Source of the DNA: Lachnospiraceae bacterium
GTDB lineage: Bacteria > Bacillota > Clostridia > Lachnospirales > Lachnospiraceae
Direction: 5' to 3'
Assembly: GCA_017396555.1 (NCBI GenBank)
Contig: JAFQLS010000022.1
Coordinates: 17,204-81,203 of the forward strand
Length of the DNA: 64,000 bases
In this document: positions 1-8,634 of the stretch, piece by piece
How the letters are laid out: each line of letters opens with the position of its first letter
How positions within the stretch are numbered: the first letter of the stretch is position 1
The notes under the pieces: model-generated
Database searches by the model: none
Told to the model about the DNA's origin: nothing
Seen by the model: only the letters and a program-made list of their open reading frames with translations
Program-made: the position numbers and the translations under genes

Positions 1-1238
1 ATACATTTTCTCTTGTTAATTTCCAGACCCTTTGTTGTCGAAGAAATAAGAGGATTTGGAGATGTTCCAAGAGACATAATTACTGTATCAAGCTCCAACT
101 CATATTCAGAATCCGGAATTTCGACAGGACTTCTTCTTCCTGATGCATCCGGCTCTCCAAGTTCCATTTTAATAAGCTTCATACCTTTTACCCAACCATT
201 TTCATCAACAATGATTTCTGTAGGATTGGTAAGAAGATCAAAAATAACTCCTTCTTCCTTAGCATGATGAACCTCTTCAACTCTTGCCGGAAGTTCTTCT
301 TCGCTACGTCTATAAATAATATGTACCTCTGCTCCAAGTCTGAGTGCAGTTCTTGCTGCATCCATAGCAACATTTCCACCACCCACTACAGCAACTTTTT
401 TTCCACCTATAATCGGAGTATCATAGTCTTCTCTAAAAGCCTTCATAAGATTATTTCTTGTTAAATACTCATTTGCAGAAAACACACCGTTTGCATTTTC
501 GCCGGGAATTCCCATAAATCTTGGCAATCCAGCTCCCGAACCCACAAATATTGCATCAAACCCTTCTTCCTCTAACAATTCATCAATTGTAACAGACTTC
601 CCTACAACAACATTTGTTTCTATTTTAACACCTAACTTCTTAACATTTTCAATCTCATGCTGTACTACAGTATCTTTTGGCAAACGAAATTCCGGTATTC
701 CGTATACAAGGACTCCTCCTGCCTTATGTAAAGCTTCAAATATAGTTACCTCGTAGCCAAGCTTTGCTAAATCACCTGCACATGTAAGACCAGCAGGTCC
801 AGAACCTATAACAGCTACTTTTTTCCCATTTGTATTAGCTGGTTTCTCTGGAACAACTCCATTTTCTCTCGACCAGTCTGCTACAAATCTTTCGAGCTTA
901 CCAATTGAGATAGCTTCACCTTTAATGCCTCTGATACATTTTCCCTCACACTGGCTTTCCTGTGGACATACTCTGCCACATACAGCCGGAAGCGCTGATG
1001 CCTCTGCAATAACATCTGCAGCCGCTTTGATATCACCTGCCTGAACCTTATTAACAAATTCAGGTATATTGATTCCTACCGGACATCCCTTTACACACTG
1101 TGCGTTATTACATTTAAGACAACGACTCGCCTCTTCCATTGCCTCTTCCATATTATATCCTAAACAAACTTCATCAAAGTTTGTTGCTCTAACCTTTGCA
1201 TCCTGTTCTCTTACAGGTACTTTCTTTAATACATCCAT
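1..1238 (-). CDS. nfnB: NADPH-dependent flavoprotein, NfnB / glutamate synthase small-subunit family (3' end cut by window)
   Basis: I translated this from the minus strand; it starts MDVLKKVP at 1238 and is still open at base 1. The N-terminal part has the two cysteine clusters expected for [4Fe-4S] centres (CLKCNNAQCVKGCP near residues 41-54 and CGRVCPQESQCEGKC near 80-95). An FAD-binding GSGPAGL motif and a second nucleotide-binding GGGNVAMDAA motif follow. This is the family of GltD/SudA/NfnB. Its start overlaps the stop of the next gene upstream as TAATG, so the two are probably translationally coupled. With the NfnA-like partner, the likely complex is cytoplasmic NADH-dependent ferredoxin:NADP oxidoreductase (electron bifurcating). 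Glutamate synthase activity is less likely because no large subunit is seen. Only about 412 residues are visible; roughly 50 are missing. Confidence 0.85.
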   Translation of the reverse strand, partial: MDVLKKVPVREQDAKVRATNFDEVCLGYNMEEAMEEASRCLKCNNAQCVKGCPVGINIPEFVNKVQAGDIKAAADVIAEASALPAVCGRVCPQESQCEGKCIRGIKGEAISIGKLERFVADWSRENGVVPEKPANTNGKKVAVIGSGPAGLTCAGDLAKLGYEVTIFEALHKAGGVLVYGIPEFRLPKDTVVQHEIENVKKLGVKIETNVVVGKSVTIDELLEEEGFDAIFVGSGAGLPRFMGIPGENANGVFSANEYLTRNNLMKAFREDYDTPIIGGKKVAVVGGGNVAMDAARTALRLGAEVHIIYRRSEEELPARVEEVHHAKEEGVIFDLLTNPTEIIVDENGWVKGMKLIKMELGEPDASGRRSPVEIPDSEYELELDTVIMSLGTSPNPLISSTTKGLEINKRKC

Positions 1239-2131
1239 TAATTGTTTCCTCCGCAGCCTTTTCCTTTATGACCTTTATGTGTATCACCCTCACGAAGTCT
1301 AAGCAATGCTCTTCCTTCTTCCGATTTATACATTTGCTGACGTTTCATTGCTTCATCAAAATCAACAAGATGTCCATCAAACTCCGGACCATCGACACAG
1401 GCAAACTTGATTTCTCCACCAACAGATACTCTGCATGCACCACACATACCCGTTCCATCAACCATAACCGGATTAAGACTAACAATTGTTTTAATTCCCA
1501 ATTCCTTTGTAAGTAAACATACAAACTTCATCATAATCATCGGTCCTATTGCAATACATACATCATATTTATTCCCCTGATTATTAACAAGCTCCTTTAT
1601 CTGTTCTGTAACCATACCTTTAAATCCATACGAACCATCATCAGTAGTAATATAAAGATTTCCGGCTACAGCCTTCATCTCATTTTCAAGAATAAGTAAC
1701 TCTTTATTTTTTGCTCCAACGATTACATCGCAGGAAACACCATTTTCACGAAGCCATTTAACCTGTGGATATACAGGAGCTGTGCCCACTCCACCTGCAA
1801 CAAATAAAATTTTCTTATTCTTTAATACACTAATATCTTCATTTACAAATTCAGATGCCATTCCTAATGGACCTGTAAAATCTCTAAATGAATCTCCTTC
1901 TTTCAATGCTGACATCTTTTCTGTAGATGCACCAATAACCTGAAATACAATGGTTATCGTTCCTGCTTCTCTATTATAATCACAAATTGTAAGGGGTATT
2001 CTTTCACCCACTTCATCTAATTTAGCTATAATAAATTGACCCGGCAAGCATGATTTTGCTATCCTTGGTGCTTCAACATCCATAAGATAAATATTTGAAG
2101 TTAATTCTTTTGCATTTAAAATTCTATACAT
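1238..2131 (-). CDS. nfnA: Ferredoxin-NADP reductase-type subunit, NfnA / sulfide dehydrogenase subunit family
   Basis: A 297-residue protein of the NfnA/SudB family (PyrK/FNR-like). The N-terminal half is an FAD-binding beta-barrel (PGQFIIAKLDE, RIPLTICDY), then an NAD-binding domain (FVAGGVGTAPVYPQ), and near the C-terminus the [2Fe-2S] cysteines in GMCGACRVSV and FACVDGPEFDGH. The length is usual for the family. It probably pairs with the overlapping downstream flavoprotein to move electrons among NADH, ferredoxin and NADPH in the cytoplasm. It starts at ATG 2131 after AGGTGG and lies 18 nt behind the zinc-ribbon gene, so it may be co-transcribed with it. The family call is firm; bifurcation itself is an inference. 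Confidence 0.87.
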   Translation of the reverse strand: MYRILNAKELTSNIYLMDVEAPRIAKSCLPGQFIIAKLDEVGERIPLTICDYNREAGTITIVFQVIGASTEKMSALKEGDSFRDFTGPLGMASEFVNEDISVLKNKKILFVAGGVGTAPVYPQVKWLRENGVSCDVIVGAKNKELLILENEMKAVAGNLYITTDDGSYGFKGMVTEQIKELVNNQGNKYDVCIAIGPMIMMKFVCLLTKELGIKTIVSLNPVMVDGTGMCGACRVSVGGEIKFACVDGPEFDGHLVDFDEAMKRQQMYKSEEGRALLRLREGDTHKGHKGKGCGGNN

Positions 2132-2149
2132 TATTTGCCACCTACTCTG

Positions 2150-3790
2150 TTAGTTTATTTCATAATCGCCTTCAGCAGAAACAGACACACTCACCATATC
2201 TCCCGATACTGTATCTATTCCGTATATAAACGAGTCCATAATCTTATTATAAGAGCTTTTCAATACTCCTTCGATTAAATAATATTCCTTATTTTCAATT
2301 ATTGCAATTTCTCTATAAGAAAATTCCATTAATCCATCATCTTCTGTAACGCCACTTTCATCCAAAATTGTACCATTTACAATTAATTCATCAATAAGTA
2401 CGTCATAAGCTTCATCATATGAATATTTTCTCTCTTCTTCGTATTTGTAAATATTTTCAACTACTGCACTACTCATACCTGATTCATCAACAAGGATTAC
2501 AGAGAATACATATTTACCTCTTGGCATATCTATAGGCTCTGTATATTCTTCTGATTCTGTTGTAGGCTCTACACCATATTCATCTATAGTATAATATGCC
2601 TTCATTCCCTCAGGAACCTCTACTTCAATCTTAGTTGCTTCTTTATATGTTCCACCTGAAGGAGTTACCTTTGGCGGCTCAATAGCTTCAAGCTTAAATG
2701 TAAATTCAGCTGTAACTACATCACTCATTTCTCCTTCTTCATCAACTGCAACCGCCTTTATTTCATAAGTTCCCTGCTCCTTGATTTCAATAGGTTCTTC
2801 ATATACCGTACTGTTAGTGTCCGGTTCTGAACCGTCTAAAGTATAATATACCGTACACCCTTTTTCGTACATAATACTAATATCCATGTATTCCTTATAC
2901 TCTCCCGGCTCATTTTCAAATATAGGAGCTGCAACAGACTTAATGCCTAACTCTAAACCTATTTCTGTTCCCATAAGCGATTCTTTAAAGCTTTCTAATT
3001 CTGATTCCATTTCAGCTTTTGTATACAATTTAATTAAATTCTCATAGTGCTCCTTATTATCTTTTTCAAGAGAAATTAATTCCTTAAGTATATCCACACA
3101 CTCATGTATTTCCGATTCTGACAGTGTAACAAATCCACGATTCATATAAGCATCATACAACGCCTTATTTGCATCTATAATTTCCTTGTCTGACTTAGCC
3201 ATATTAACAGCTTTTTGAAATGAGTTAACTGCCTCATCATATTTTGCTGCCGTATATAATTCTATTCCTTCATTATAGATATCTAAAAAAGTATCTTCCT
3301 TAGGGGATTTATTTCCAAATATTAAAACCAGTGCTATTACAATTACTGTTATTGCTATTACACCGGCTACAACACCTGCTATTATTTTACCTGTTTTCTT
3401 CTTTTTAACAGGCGGTTTCTTAACATTTTTTTCACGTCCTGTATTCAATGCATTAACCTGAAAGTCATTATAGCTATTATGTTTTCTTGCAATTTCAATC
3501 AATTCCAGGCTCTCATCCTTAATATCAGGAATAGTTATATCCTGCGTAGAAGTATATCTTTCATCATTTAAAATATCTTCTTCTATTTCAACTCTTCCAT
3601 CAAATACCCTTGTAGTTCCACCTATATCCGAATTACTTTCTGCTTCCATTTCATCCATTAATTCACCAATATTATTTGCAAGTTCTTCTTCTATTAAATT
3701 CAAGTCTGGTATTGAATGAATACGATTACCACATTTCAAGCAAAAGGTTTGATTTGCACCGCATTCTTCACCACATTTATTACATTTCAT
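2150..3790 (-). CDS. Zinc-ribbon membrane protein with TPR-like stretch and chitobiase-type Ig-like repeats
   Basis: About 546 residues. The N-terminus is a zinc ribbon (CNKCGEECG then CLKCGNRI), followed by an acidic linker, a basic patch (PPVKKKKTGK) and one membrane helix near residues 137-160. The outer part has a TPR-like helical stretch (EGIELYTAAKYDEAVNSFQKA) and two repeats with the YYTLDGSEPD / YYTIDEYGVEPTT pattern typical of chitobiase/hexosaminidase C-terminal Ig-like domains. I prefer ATG 3790 over GTG 3793 because GGAGG then sits 8 nt upstream. The role is unknown; the layout suggests a membrane-anchored protein with an extracellular binding region. It has its own promoter just inside the end of the preceding gene. 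Confidence 0.7.
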   Translation of the reverse strand: MKCNKCGEECGANQTFCLKCGNRIHSIPDLNLIEEELANNIGELMDEMEAESNSDIGGTTRVFDGRVEIEEDILNDERYTSTQDITIPDIKDESLELIEIARKHNSYNDFQVNALNTGREKNVKKPPVKKKKTGKIIAGVVAGVIAITVIVIALVLIFGNKSPKEDTFLDIYNEGIELYTAAKYDEAVNSFQKAVNMAKSDKEIIDANKALYDAYMNRGFVTLSESEIHECVDILKELISLEKDNKEHYENLIKLYTKAEMESELESFKESLMGTEIGLELGIKSVAAPIFENEPGEYKEYMDISIMYEKGCTVYYTLDGSEPDTNSTVYEEPIEIKEQGTYEIKAVAVDEEGEMSDVVTAEFTFKLEAIEPPKVTPSGGTYKEATKIEVEVPEGMKAYYTIDEYGVEPTTESEEYTEPIDMPRGKYVFSVILVDESGMSSAVVENIYKYEEERKYSYDEAYDVLIDELIVNGTILDESGVTEDDGLMEFSYREIAIIENKEYYLIEGVLKSSYNKIMDSFIYGIDTVSGDMVSVSVSAEGDYEIN

Positions 3791-3827
3791 CACAATTACC
3801 TCCGATAATAGTTTCCTATATATACAT

Positions 3828-3870
3828 TCACCTCATGACTTGAAGTCACGAGGTGATTTCGACAAATCAC
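3828..3870 (-). promoter_or_regulatory. Tandem hairpins in the 5' leader of the zinc-ribbon gene
   Basis: Two adjacent perfect stems lie between the promoter and the start codon. One pairs 3853-3859 with 3864-3870 (GTGATTT/AAATCAC). The other spans 3828-3856 (TCACCTC...GAGGTGA, one mismatch inside). Neither has a U-tract, so they are leader structures rather than terminators. I do not match them to a known riboswitch. Confidence 0.5.
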
Positions 3871-3875
3871 TAAAA

Positions 3876-3903
3876 ATTATACCATATTTTTAATGATTTA
3901 CAA
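3876..3903 (-). promoter_or_regulatory. Sigma-A type promoter for the zinc-ribbon gene
   Basis: On the minus strand TTGTAA (3903-3898), a 16-nt spacer, then TATAAT (3881-3876) with an extended -10 TGG. It overlaps the stop codon of the small membrane protein gene upstream. Confidence 0.65.
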
Positions 3904-4585
3904 TACTATTTATTTTTGTTAACTTTCTTGTAACACTTGCAAGCATAATTATGAATATATGTGCTGCAATAGCAATCATTGGCCCATATCCTACCATTCC
4001 CATTGCATCATATTGACTTTGAACATATTTTTCTAAGAAAATTACAATCATAATTACTTCTGATACAATAGCAATTACAGATGTAAACATAACAACCACA
4101 TAACCTGCTTTTGTTCTCCATAACATAATAAGGAAAAATTGTACTATTCCTATACCTATTGTAACAATCATACATATAATGGCTGTTATTACAAACACCT
4201 TTTCATCATATAAAAAATCACCAAAATAGTTAATCATATAAAATATATCTGTTCCTTTTATATATTCAATATATGACTGTTCATTAACAGCCGACTGTTC
4301 ATAATGCATTATAAACATATCAAAAATTAAGGTTACACTTGCTATACAGGTAAACAACATCATCATAAAAGACAAAGTAAACTTACATACACCGAAGCCT
4401 TTAACCTTTTTATTACGTTTTTCTTCTACTTTTATTTCATCTATATTTTGTTTTTTTTCTATAACTTCCGGTTCTTCTATATTGTTAGCTTCTTCTGTAA
4501 CTTCCGGTTCTTCTATATTGTTAGCTTCTTCTGTAACTTCCGGTTCTTCTATAACTTCTGCTTCATCAAAGATTTTTTCATCCAT
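3890..4585 (-). CDS. Small four-helix membrane protein with acidic 12-residue repeats
   Basis: About 231 residues, no recognised family. The N-terminal cytoplasmic part is very acidic and contains in-frame 12-residue repeats (unit EEPEVTEEANNI). It is followed by four hydrophobic segments near residues 67-91, 125-150, 160-182 and 196-220. I use ATG 4585 rather than 4600, because GGGAGG lies 7 nt before it and overlaps the upstream ATG. It starts 17 nt after the stop of the large Ig-repeat gene, so the two probably share an mRNA and perhaps the sigma-28 promoter. It might assist display of that protein, but nothing in the sequence proves this. Confidence 0.6.
   Translation of the reverse strand: MDEKIFDEAEVIEEPEVTEEANNIEEPEVTEEANNIEEPEVIEKKQNIDEIKVEEKRNKKVKGFGVCKFTLSFMMMLFTCIASVTLIFDMFIMHYEQSAVNEQSYIEYIKGTDIFYMINYFGDFLYDEKVFVITAIICMIVTIGIGIVQFFLIMLWRTKAGYVVVMFTSVIAIVSEVIMIVIFLEKYVQSQYDAMGMVGYGPMIAIAAHIFIIMLASVTRKLTKINSIVNH
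4461..4555 (-). repeat. 36-bp in-frame tandem repeat
   Basis: A 36-bp unit (positions 4484-4519 and 4520-4555, plus a partial copy before 4484) is repeated almost exactly inside the small membrane protein gene. 36 is a multiple of 3, so gain or loss of units changes the protein by 12 residues without a frameshift. Confidence 0.8.
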
Positions 4586-4602
4586 TTGTATTCCTCCCAT
4601 GT

Positions 4603-7600
4603 TTACTTCTTCATCGTAACAACTCGTACCTTACAAGTCAGTACCTTTCCATTTACTTTAGCTGAAATAATAGCCGTTCCTGCCATCTTAGCTGTAATCA
4701 TTCCCGAAGAACTTACAACGGCAACTCTTCTATTACTTGTCAACCATCTTGTTGACTGAGCATCGCCCAATACATCCAAGTCAAAATAATCATATTGCTC
4801 TAATGTAACTGTCGTTGCATTAAGTGCTATTACATTTATTGTACATGAAGCTTCAACACCTGATAGTGTAGAAACAACTATAATCTCACAACTTCCCTGA
4901 CCTTTCGCCGTAACTACACCTTTGGAATTAACCGTTGCTACCGATTTATCTGTTGAATACCATTTATACGAATCTGTCGAATTACGAGGCAACATTCTTG
5001 CTTCTATTTCTATTCGTTGTCCTCTTAGCATAGTTAGCTTCGAAGAATTAAGCTTTATAGAAGTAGCTTCAACTCTCTTCTTTACTACAACCTTAGCCAT
5101 TCCTTTAACATTACTTCCGTCTGTTGACGTTGCATATATATTACATCTACCAGCACTTACCGCAACTATCTCTCCAGTCTCATCAACTGTTGCTACCGAT
5201 GGATCCGAAGATGTCCACTTAAGATTTCTAATAGAAGCATTAGAAGGAGTAATCTTAGCTTTAAGCTGCTTTGCTTTCCCTTCGTAAATATTTACTCTTG
5301 AAGGTGTGATTGTAATCTTTTTAACCGGTCTTATTACCCTTATTCTGTAGCTTGCCATAACACCACTACCATCCTTAGCCTTTGCACGAATGTATGCAGT
5401 ACCATAACCAACTCCTTTAACAACTCCCTTCTGGGTAACAGTAAGTTTCTTCTTGTTAGTTGTAGACCATTTCACAGCTTTATTCGTAGCCGTAGATGTT
5501 TGAACATTTGCCACCAGCTTCATTTTCTTTCCATAATTAAGATAGTGACTCTTTCCTGTTAATTCAATGCTTGTAACCATTTCTTTTACAGTTATCTTAC
5601 AATGTGCAACCTGTGAGCCTTCTTCTGTTGTAACTGTAATAATTGCTGTTCCACCTTTCTTAGCTGTAACAACACCATTTTCAACTGATGCTACTGATTC
5701 ATCGCTTGAAGACCATGTTACATTTTTATTTCTGGCAGATGCAGGCTTAACTGTTGCCGTAAGAGCTATCTTTTTACCAAGCTTTATGGTTCTTTTCTTT
5801 GAATTAAGAGTAACACCCGTTACTGCCTGTTCGACAGTAACCTTACATTCTGCCACAATAGTATCTCCTGTAAACGGATCCTTACTAGTAACAAGAATTT
5901 TTGTTTCTCCTGCTTCTTTTGCATAAAATCTTGCCTGATTTTTATCAGATTTTTCGAGTTCAACTATATCCTTATCTTTAGTTTCCCATAGGAATGTCTG
6001 ATTATCAGCATTTGCCGGTTCAGTATTTACTTCTAATATGAAGTAATCACCCTTACGTGTAATATATTCAGTGGCACTTAACTTAAGTCCTGTTACATTC
6101 TGGTAAACCTTAACCGTACATTTGGCAAATATACCTGAATCATTTGACTGTGCGGTAATTACACAAGTTCCGGCCTTAACACCCGTTACATACCCCATAT
6201 CATCAACCTTAGCAATTGAACCATTCGAGGTTTCCCATGTAATTGACTTATCTGTAGCATCATCAGGATATATGTTAAGTCCATTTGCAACCTTTAGTTT
6301 TTCGCCAACCTTGATAATTATATTACTGTATTCACTATCGAATTCAACCTTTGTAACCGGCTGTCTAATTACAAATTCACATGTAGCAAACAAGTTCTTG
6401 CCTGTACTATCTACCCCCAATGTCTGAACAATAATTGTTACCGTACCGGGCTTAAGGAATGTAACCATACCTTCCTGACTTACATCTGCCACATCCGGCT
6501 TAGAAGAACTCCATATTACATCTCTATTAACATTTTCCTCTTCCGGCTCAATTGTATATGAAAGCTGATATCTTACATCCTCAAGATCAGCTTCTACTCT
6601 TTCGTCACTTAATATTATTTTTGAAATAGGTTTTGTAACTGTTACCTTACAATAAGCCTGCTTCTGTATATCAGGATGGCTTACACTTACGATTGCCTCA
6701 CCAGTTCCTACAGCCTTAATTTTACCTGTCTGGTCAACTGTTACTATACTCGGATCACTTGTTGTCCATTTAACTGTTGTATCGTATGCATCTGCCGGAT
6801 AAACAACTGCAAATAATGGATATTGCTGTCCAAGAGTTAATGCCTTTTCAGTTTCAGATATTTCGATATCTGTTGCTCTTCTTCTAACATAAACCTTACA
6901 CCATGCACTTCTTGTAATACCACTAACCTGCTGAGTTGCTTTAATCCAAGCTTCCCCCTTAGATATACCTGTAACAGTTATAGTAAAATTATCCTCCTCA
7001 TTTTCTGTTATGGTTATTATAGAACCACTTGTATCAAGAGGACCATCCTTACTCTTATGAATACTCCATTCAACCTCTGAACCACCATCAGTCGCAACAC
7101 AAGTGATGTCAAATGTTTCTCCTTCTTTTACATTATATTCAGTTGCACTAAGTGATAAAGAATCAACAACTGTAAGTTTAATATCTGCCCACTTTGTTTC
7201 TACTGTTCCAAAAATATCCTGATTCGAAATAGTAGCTCTGATTGTTGCTTCACCTTTTTTCTTAGCCGTTACAACACCTTCATTATCAACTTCCACAATA
7301 CTTGTATCTGATGAACTCCAGTTAACACTTGATGCATAGTTTTCATTTACGTTTGTCGAAAGTGTCAGTCTGTCACCTACTGCCAAATATGTATGGCTAC
7401 TTATGATTTTAAAATCAACAAAAACCGGTAATGTTCTCTTTGTAATATACTGATACCATCTATTAGTTTCATCAACTGCACTAATTGTAATTGTCGTTCT
7501 ACCTGCTGTAATACCTCTTGCAATACCATTAGTATTAACTGATACAATATCCGGATCCGCCGATTCATAGACAATATATCCACCAGAGTTTGTTTGCAAT

Positions 7601-8298
7601 TGATAATCTTCCATATATGGAATTGTAACTTCCGAAAATTCCTCCGTAAATTTTGCATTTACACAAACCTCGAACTGTTGTGTCTGCTTTCCATCTGCTG
7701 TTGTACATTTAATAACTGTAACACCCGAACCAGTATACTGAATGGTACCTATACCTGGTTGTTGCTCAACAACTGTTGCAACATTAACATTACTTGATGT
7801 CCATGTTAATGAATTGTTTGAATTAGTGTTTACCTGATATGGAGAATCACTATCCTCAAATACAATGACAGGAGCATTCTTAACCTCTAAAGTAACGGTA
7901 ATCGTTTTAGATGCTGTCGCAGTTATAAGATTGCCAAATTCATCTTCTGATTTAAGTGTGGCTGTAATAGTTGCTGTTCCTGCGCCAACTGCCTGTAAAT
8001 ATGTAGATGAAATATTACCTGTTGCACTCTGATTACTTAGCATAATTACTTTGGGGTCAGATGACTCCCATTCAATAGTAGTACCACTTACTAAATCAAC
8101 CGGAGTATTACCATCAAATGCTGTTGCATTCCATTTAACCATTGTCGGTACATCCCAATAAACATTTTCATCTAGGTTATTACCCGAAATAATAACTGTA
8201 ATTGTTGCAGCCGGTGTCCATTCAAGTGGCAAAATGATATTTGATATCATTACAAAACATAAAATCCATGCGACTATGAATTTAATCTTGTTTCTCAT
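4603..8298 (-). CDS. Large secreted protein with about 14 bacterial Ig-like (Big_2) repeats
   Basis: 1231 residues. It has a Sec-type signal or anchor (basic MRNKIKF, then a hydrophobic stretch to about residue 22). The rest is repeats of about 80-90 residues with the Big_2 signature W(S/T)SSD..V..V...G.V.A...G.A.I; I count about 14. There is no LPXTG motif, SLH domain or choline-binding repeat, and the C-terminus simply ends after the last Ig domain. The family is typical of surface or adhesin-like proteins. A close match to a sigma-28 promoter lies upstream, which suggests expression with motility genes. It is first in a transcript with the four-helix membrane protein. The ligand is unknown. 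Confidence 0.85.
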   Translation of the reverse strand: MRNKIKFIVAWILCFVMISNIILPLEWTPAATITVIISGNNLDENVYWDVPTMVKWNATAFDGNTPVDLVSGTTIEWESSDPKVIMLSNQSATGNISSTYLQAVGAGTATITATLKSEDEFGNLITATASKTITVTLEVKNAPVIVFEDSDSPYQVNTNSNNSLTWTSSNVNVATVVEQQPGIGTIQYTGSGVTVIKCTTADGKQTQQFEVCVNAKFTEEFSEVTIPYMEDYQLQTNSGGYIVYESADPDIVSVNTNGIARGITAGRTTITISAVDETNRWYQYITKRTLPVFVDFKIISSHTYLAVGDRLTLSTNVNENYASSVNWSSSDTSIVEVDNEGVVTAKKKGEATIRATISNQDIFGTVETKWADIKLTVVDSLSLSATEYNVKEGETFDITCVATDGGSEVEWSIHKSKDGPLDTSGSIITITENEEDNFTITVTGISKGEAWIKATQQVSGITRSAWCKVYVRRRATDIEISETEKALTLGQQYPLFAVVYPADAYDTTVKWTTSDPSIVTVDQTGKIKAVGTGEAIVSVSHPDIQKQAYCKVTVTKPISKIILSDERVEADLEDVRYQLSYTIEPEEENVNRDVIWSSSKPDVADVSQEGMVTFLKPGTVTIIVQTLGVDSTGKNLFATCEFVIRQPVTKVEFDSEYSNIIIKVGEKLKVANGLNIYPDDATDKSITWETSNGSIAKVDDMGYVTGVKAGTCVITAQSNDSGIFAKCTVKVYQNVTGLKLSATEYITRKGDYFILEVNTEPANADNQTFLWETKDKDIVELEKSDKNQARFYAKEAGETKILVTSKDPFTGDTIVAECKVTVEQAVTGVTLNSKKRTIKLGKKIALTATVKPASARNKNVTWSSSDESVASVENGVVTAKKGGTAIITVTTEEGSQVAHCKITVKEMVTSIELTGKSHYLNYGKKMKLVANVQTSTATNKAVKWSTTNKKKLTVTQKGVVKGVGYGTAYIRAKAKDGSGVMASYRIRVIRPVKKITITPSRVNIYEGKAKQLKAKITPSNASIRNLKWTSSDPSVATVDETGEIVAVSAGRCNIYATSTDGSNVKGMAKVVVKKRVEATSIKLNSSKLTMLRGQRIEIEARMLPRNSTDSYKWYSTDKSVATVNSKGVVTAKGQGSCEIIVVSTLSGVEASCTINVIALNATTVTLEQYDYFDLDVLGDAQSTRWLTSNRRVAVVSSSGMITAKMAGTAIISAKVNGKVLTCKVRVVTMKK

Positions 8299-8384
8299 AA
8301 TAATCCTCCATTCTTTAGTTAAAAACTAAAAATTATCTATATATTGTGTCTGTTCTCTCTTAAAAATACATTCTCTGGTAGTTT

Positions 8385-8412
8385 ATATCGGCATTTCGCC
8401 ACCCACACTTTA
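8385..8412 (-). promoter_or_regulatory. Sigma-28 (SigD/FliA)-type promoter for the Big_2 protein
   Basis: Minus strand: TAAA (8412-8409), 16 nt, GCCGATAT (8392-8385). The -10 equals the Bacillus SigD consensus, and the spacer is within the usual 14-16 nt. A possible second promoter (extended -10 TGCTAGAAT, -10 at 8422-8417) lies just upstream. The leader to ATG 8298 would be about 80 nt. Confidence 0.65.
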
Positions 8413-8452
8413 GTCTATTCTAGCATATTTTCATATATTTTTACACAAAAAA

Positions 8453-8486
8453 AACATTACAAAATGCAAAATCACTTTATAATGTT
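8453..8486. terminator. Bidirectional intrinsic terminator
   Basis: Outer stem AACATTA (8453-8459) with TAATGTT (8480-8486) plus an inner AT-rich pairing, flanked by T-runs on both strands (eight on the minus strand). It most likely ends the ABC-transporter transcript before the Big_2 gene. Confidence 0.65.
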
Positions 8487-8523
8487 TTTTATTACTCATT
8501 ATCTACATATTCAATAATATGAT

Positions 8524-8634
8524 ATGAAATTAATCACCAAAGAAGAAAAAGAAGCAAAAATAAAAGAATTAACAGCCTAACTCAATTCACTTAACAGAGG
8601 CTACGAAAATATCGCAGCCTCTGTTTCTAATTAA
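8524..8634 (+). pseudogene. Possible short gene remnant with an in-frame stop
   Basis: On the plus strand, ATG 8524 reads MKLITKEEKEAKIKELTA, then TAA at 8578, then stays open as LNSLNRGYENIAASVSN to a second TAA at 8632. The helical, charged composition is gene-like and one CAA-to-TAA change would explain the first stop. There is no ribosome-binding site, and the second half overlaps a hairpin. It could be chance. Confidence 0.2.
8593..8625 (-). terminator. Stable hairpin just after the ABC permease gene
   Basis: A perfect 10-bp stem pairs AACAGAGGCT (8593-8602) with AGCCTCTGTT (8616-8625), starting 2 nt beyond the permease stop. It lacks a clear U-tract on the minus strand, so it may protect the 3' end or be a weak terminator ahead of the stronger one at 8453. 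Confidence 0.45.

Noticed and set aside
4461-4555. Regular 36-bp repeats considered as CRISPR
   Set aside because: The copies are directly adjacent with no spacers and are in-frame coding repeats; no cas genes.
4922-7797. Several plus-strand open frames opposite the Big_2 gene
   Set aside because: They are antisense shadows of a strongly supported repeat protein, without ribosome-binding sites or family features.
8299-8412. Leader of the Big_2 gene considered as a c-di-GMP (GEMM) riboswitch
   Set aside because: The conserved GEMM core is absent; the GGCGAAATGCCGATAT stretch is better explained as a sigma-28 -10 element.
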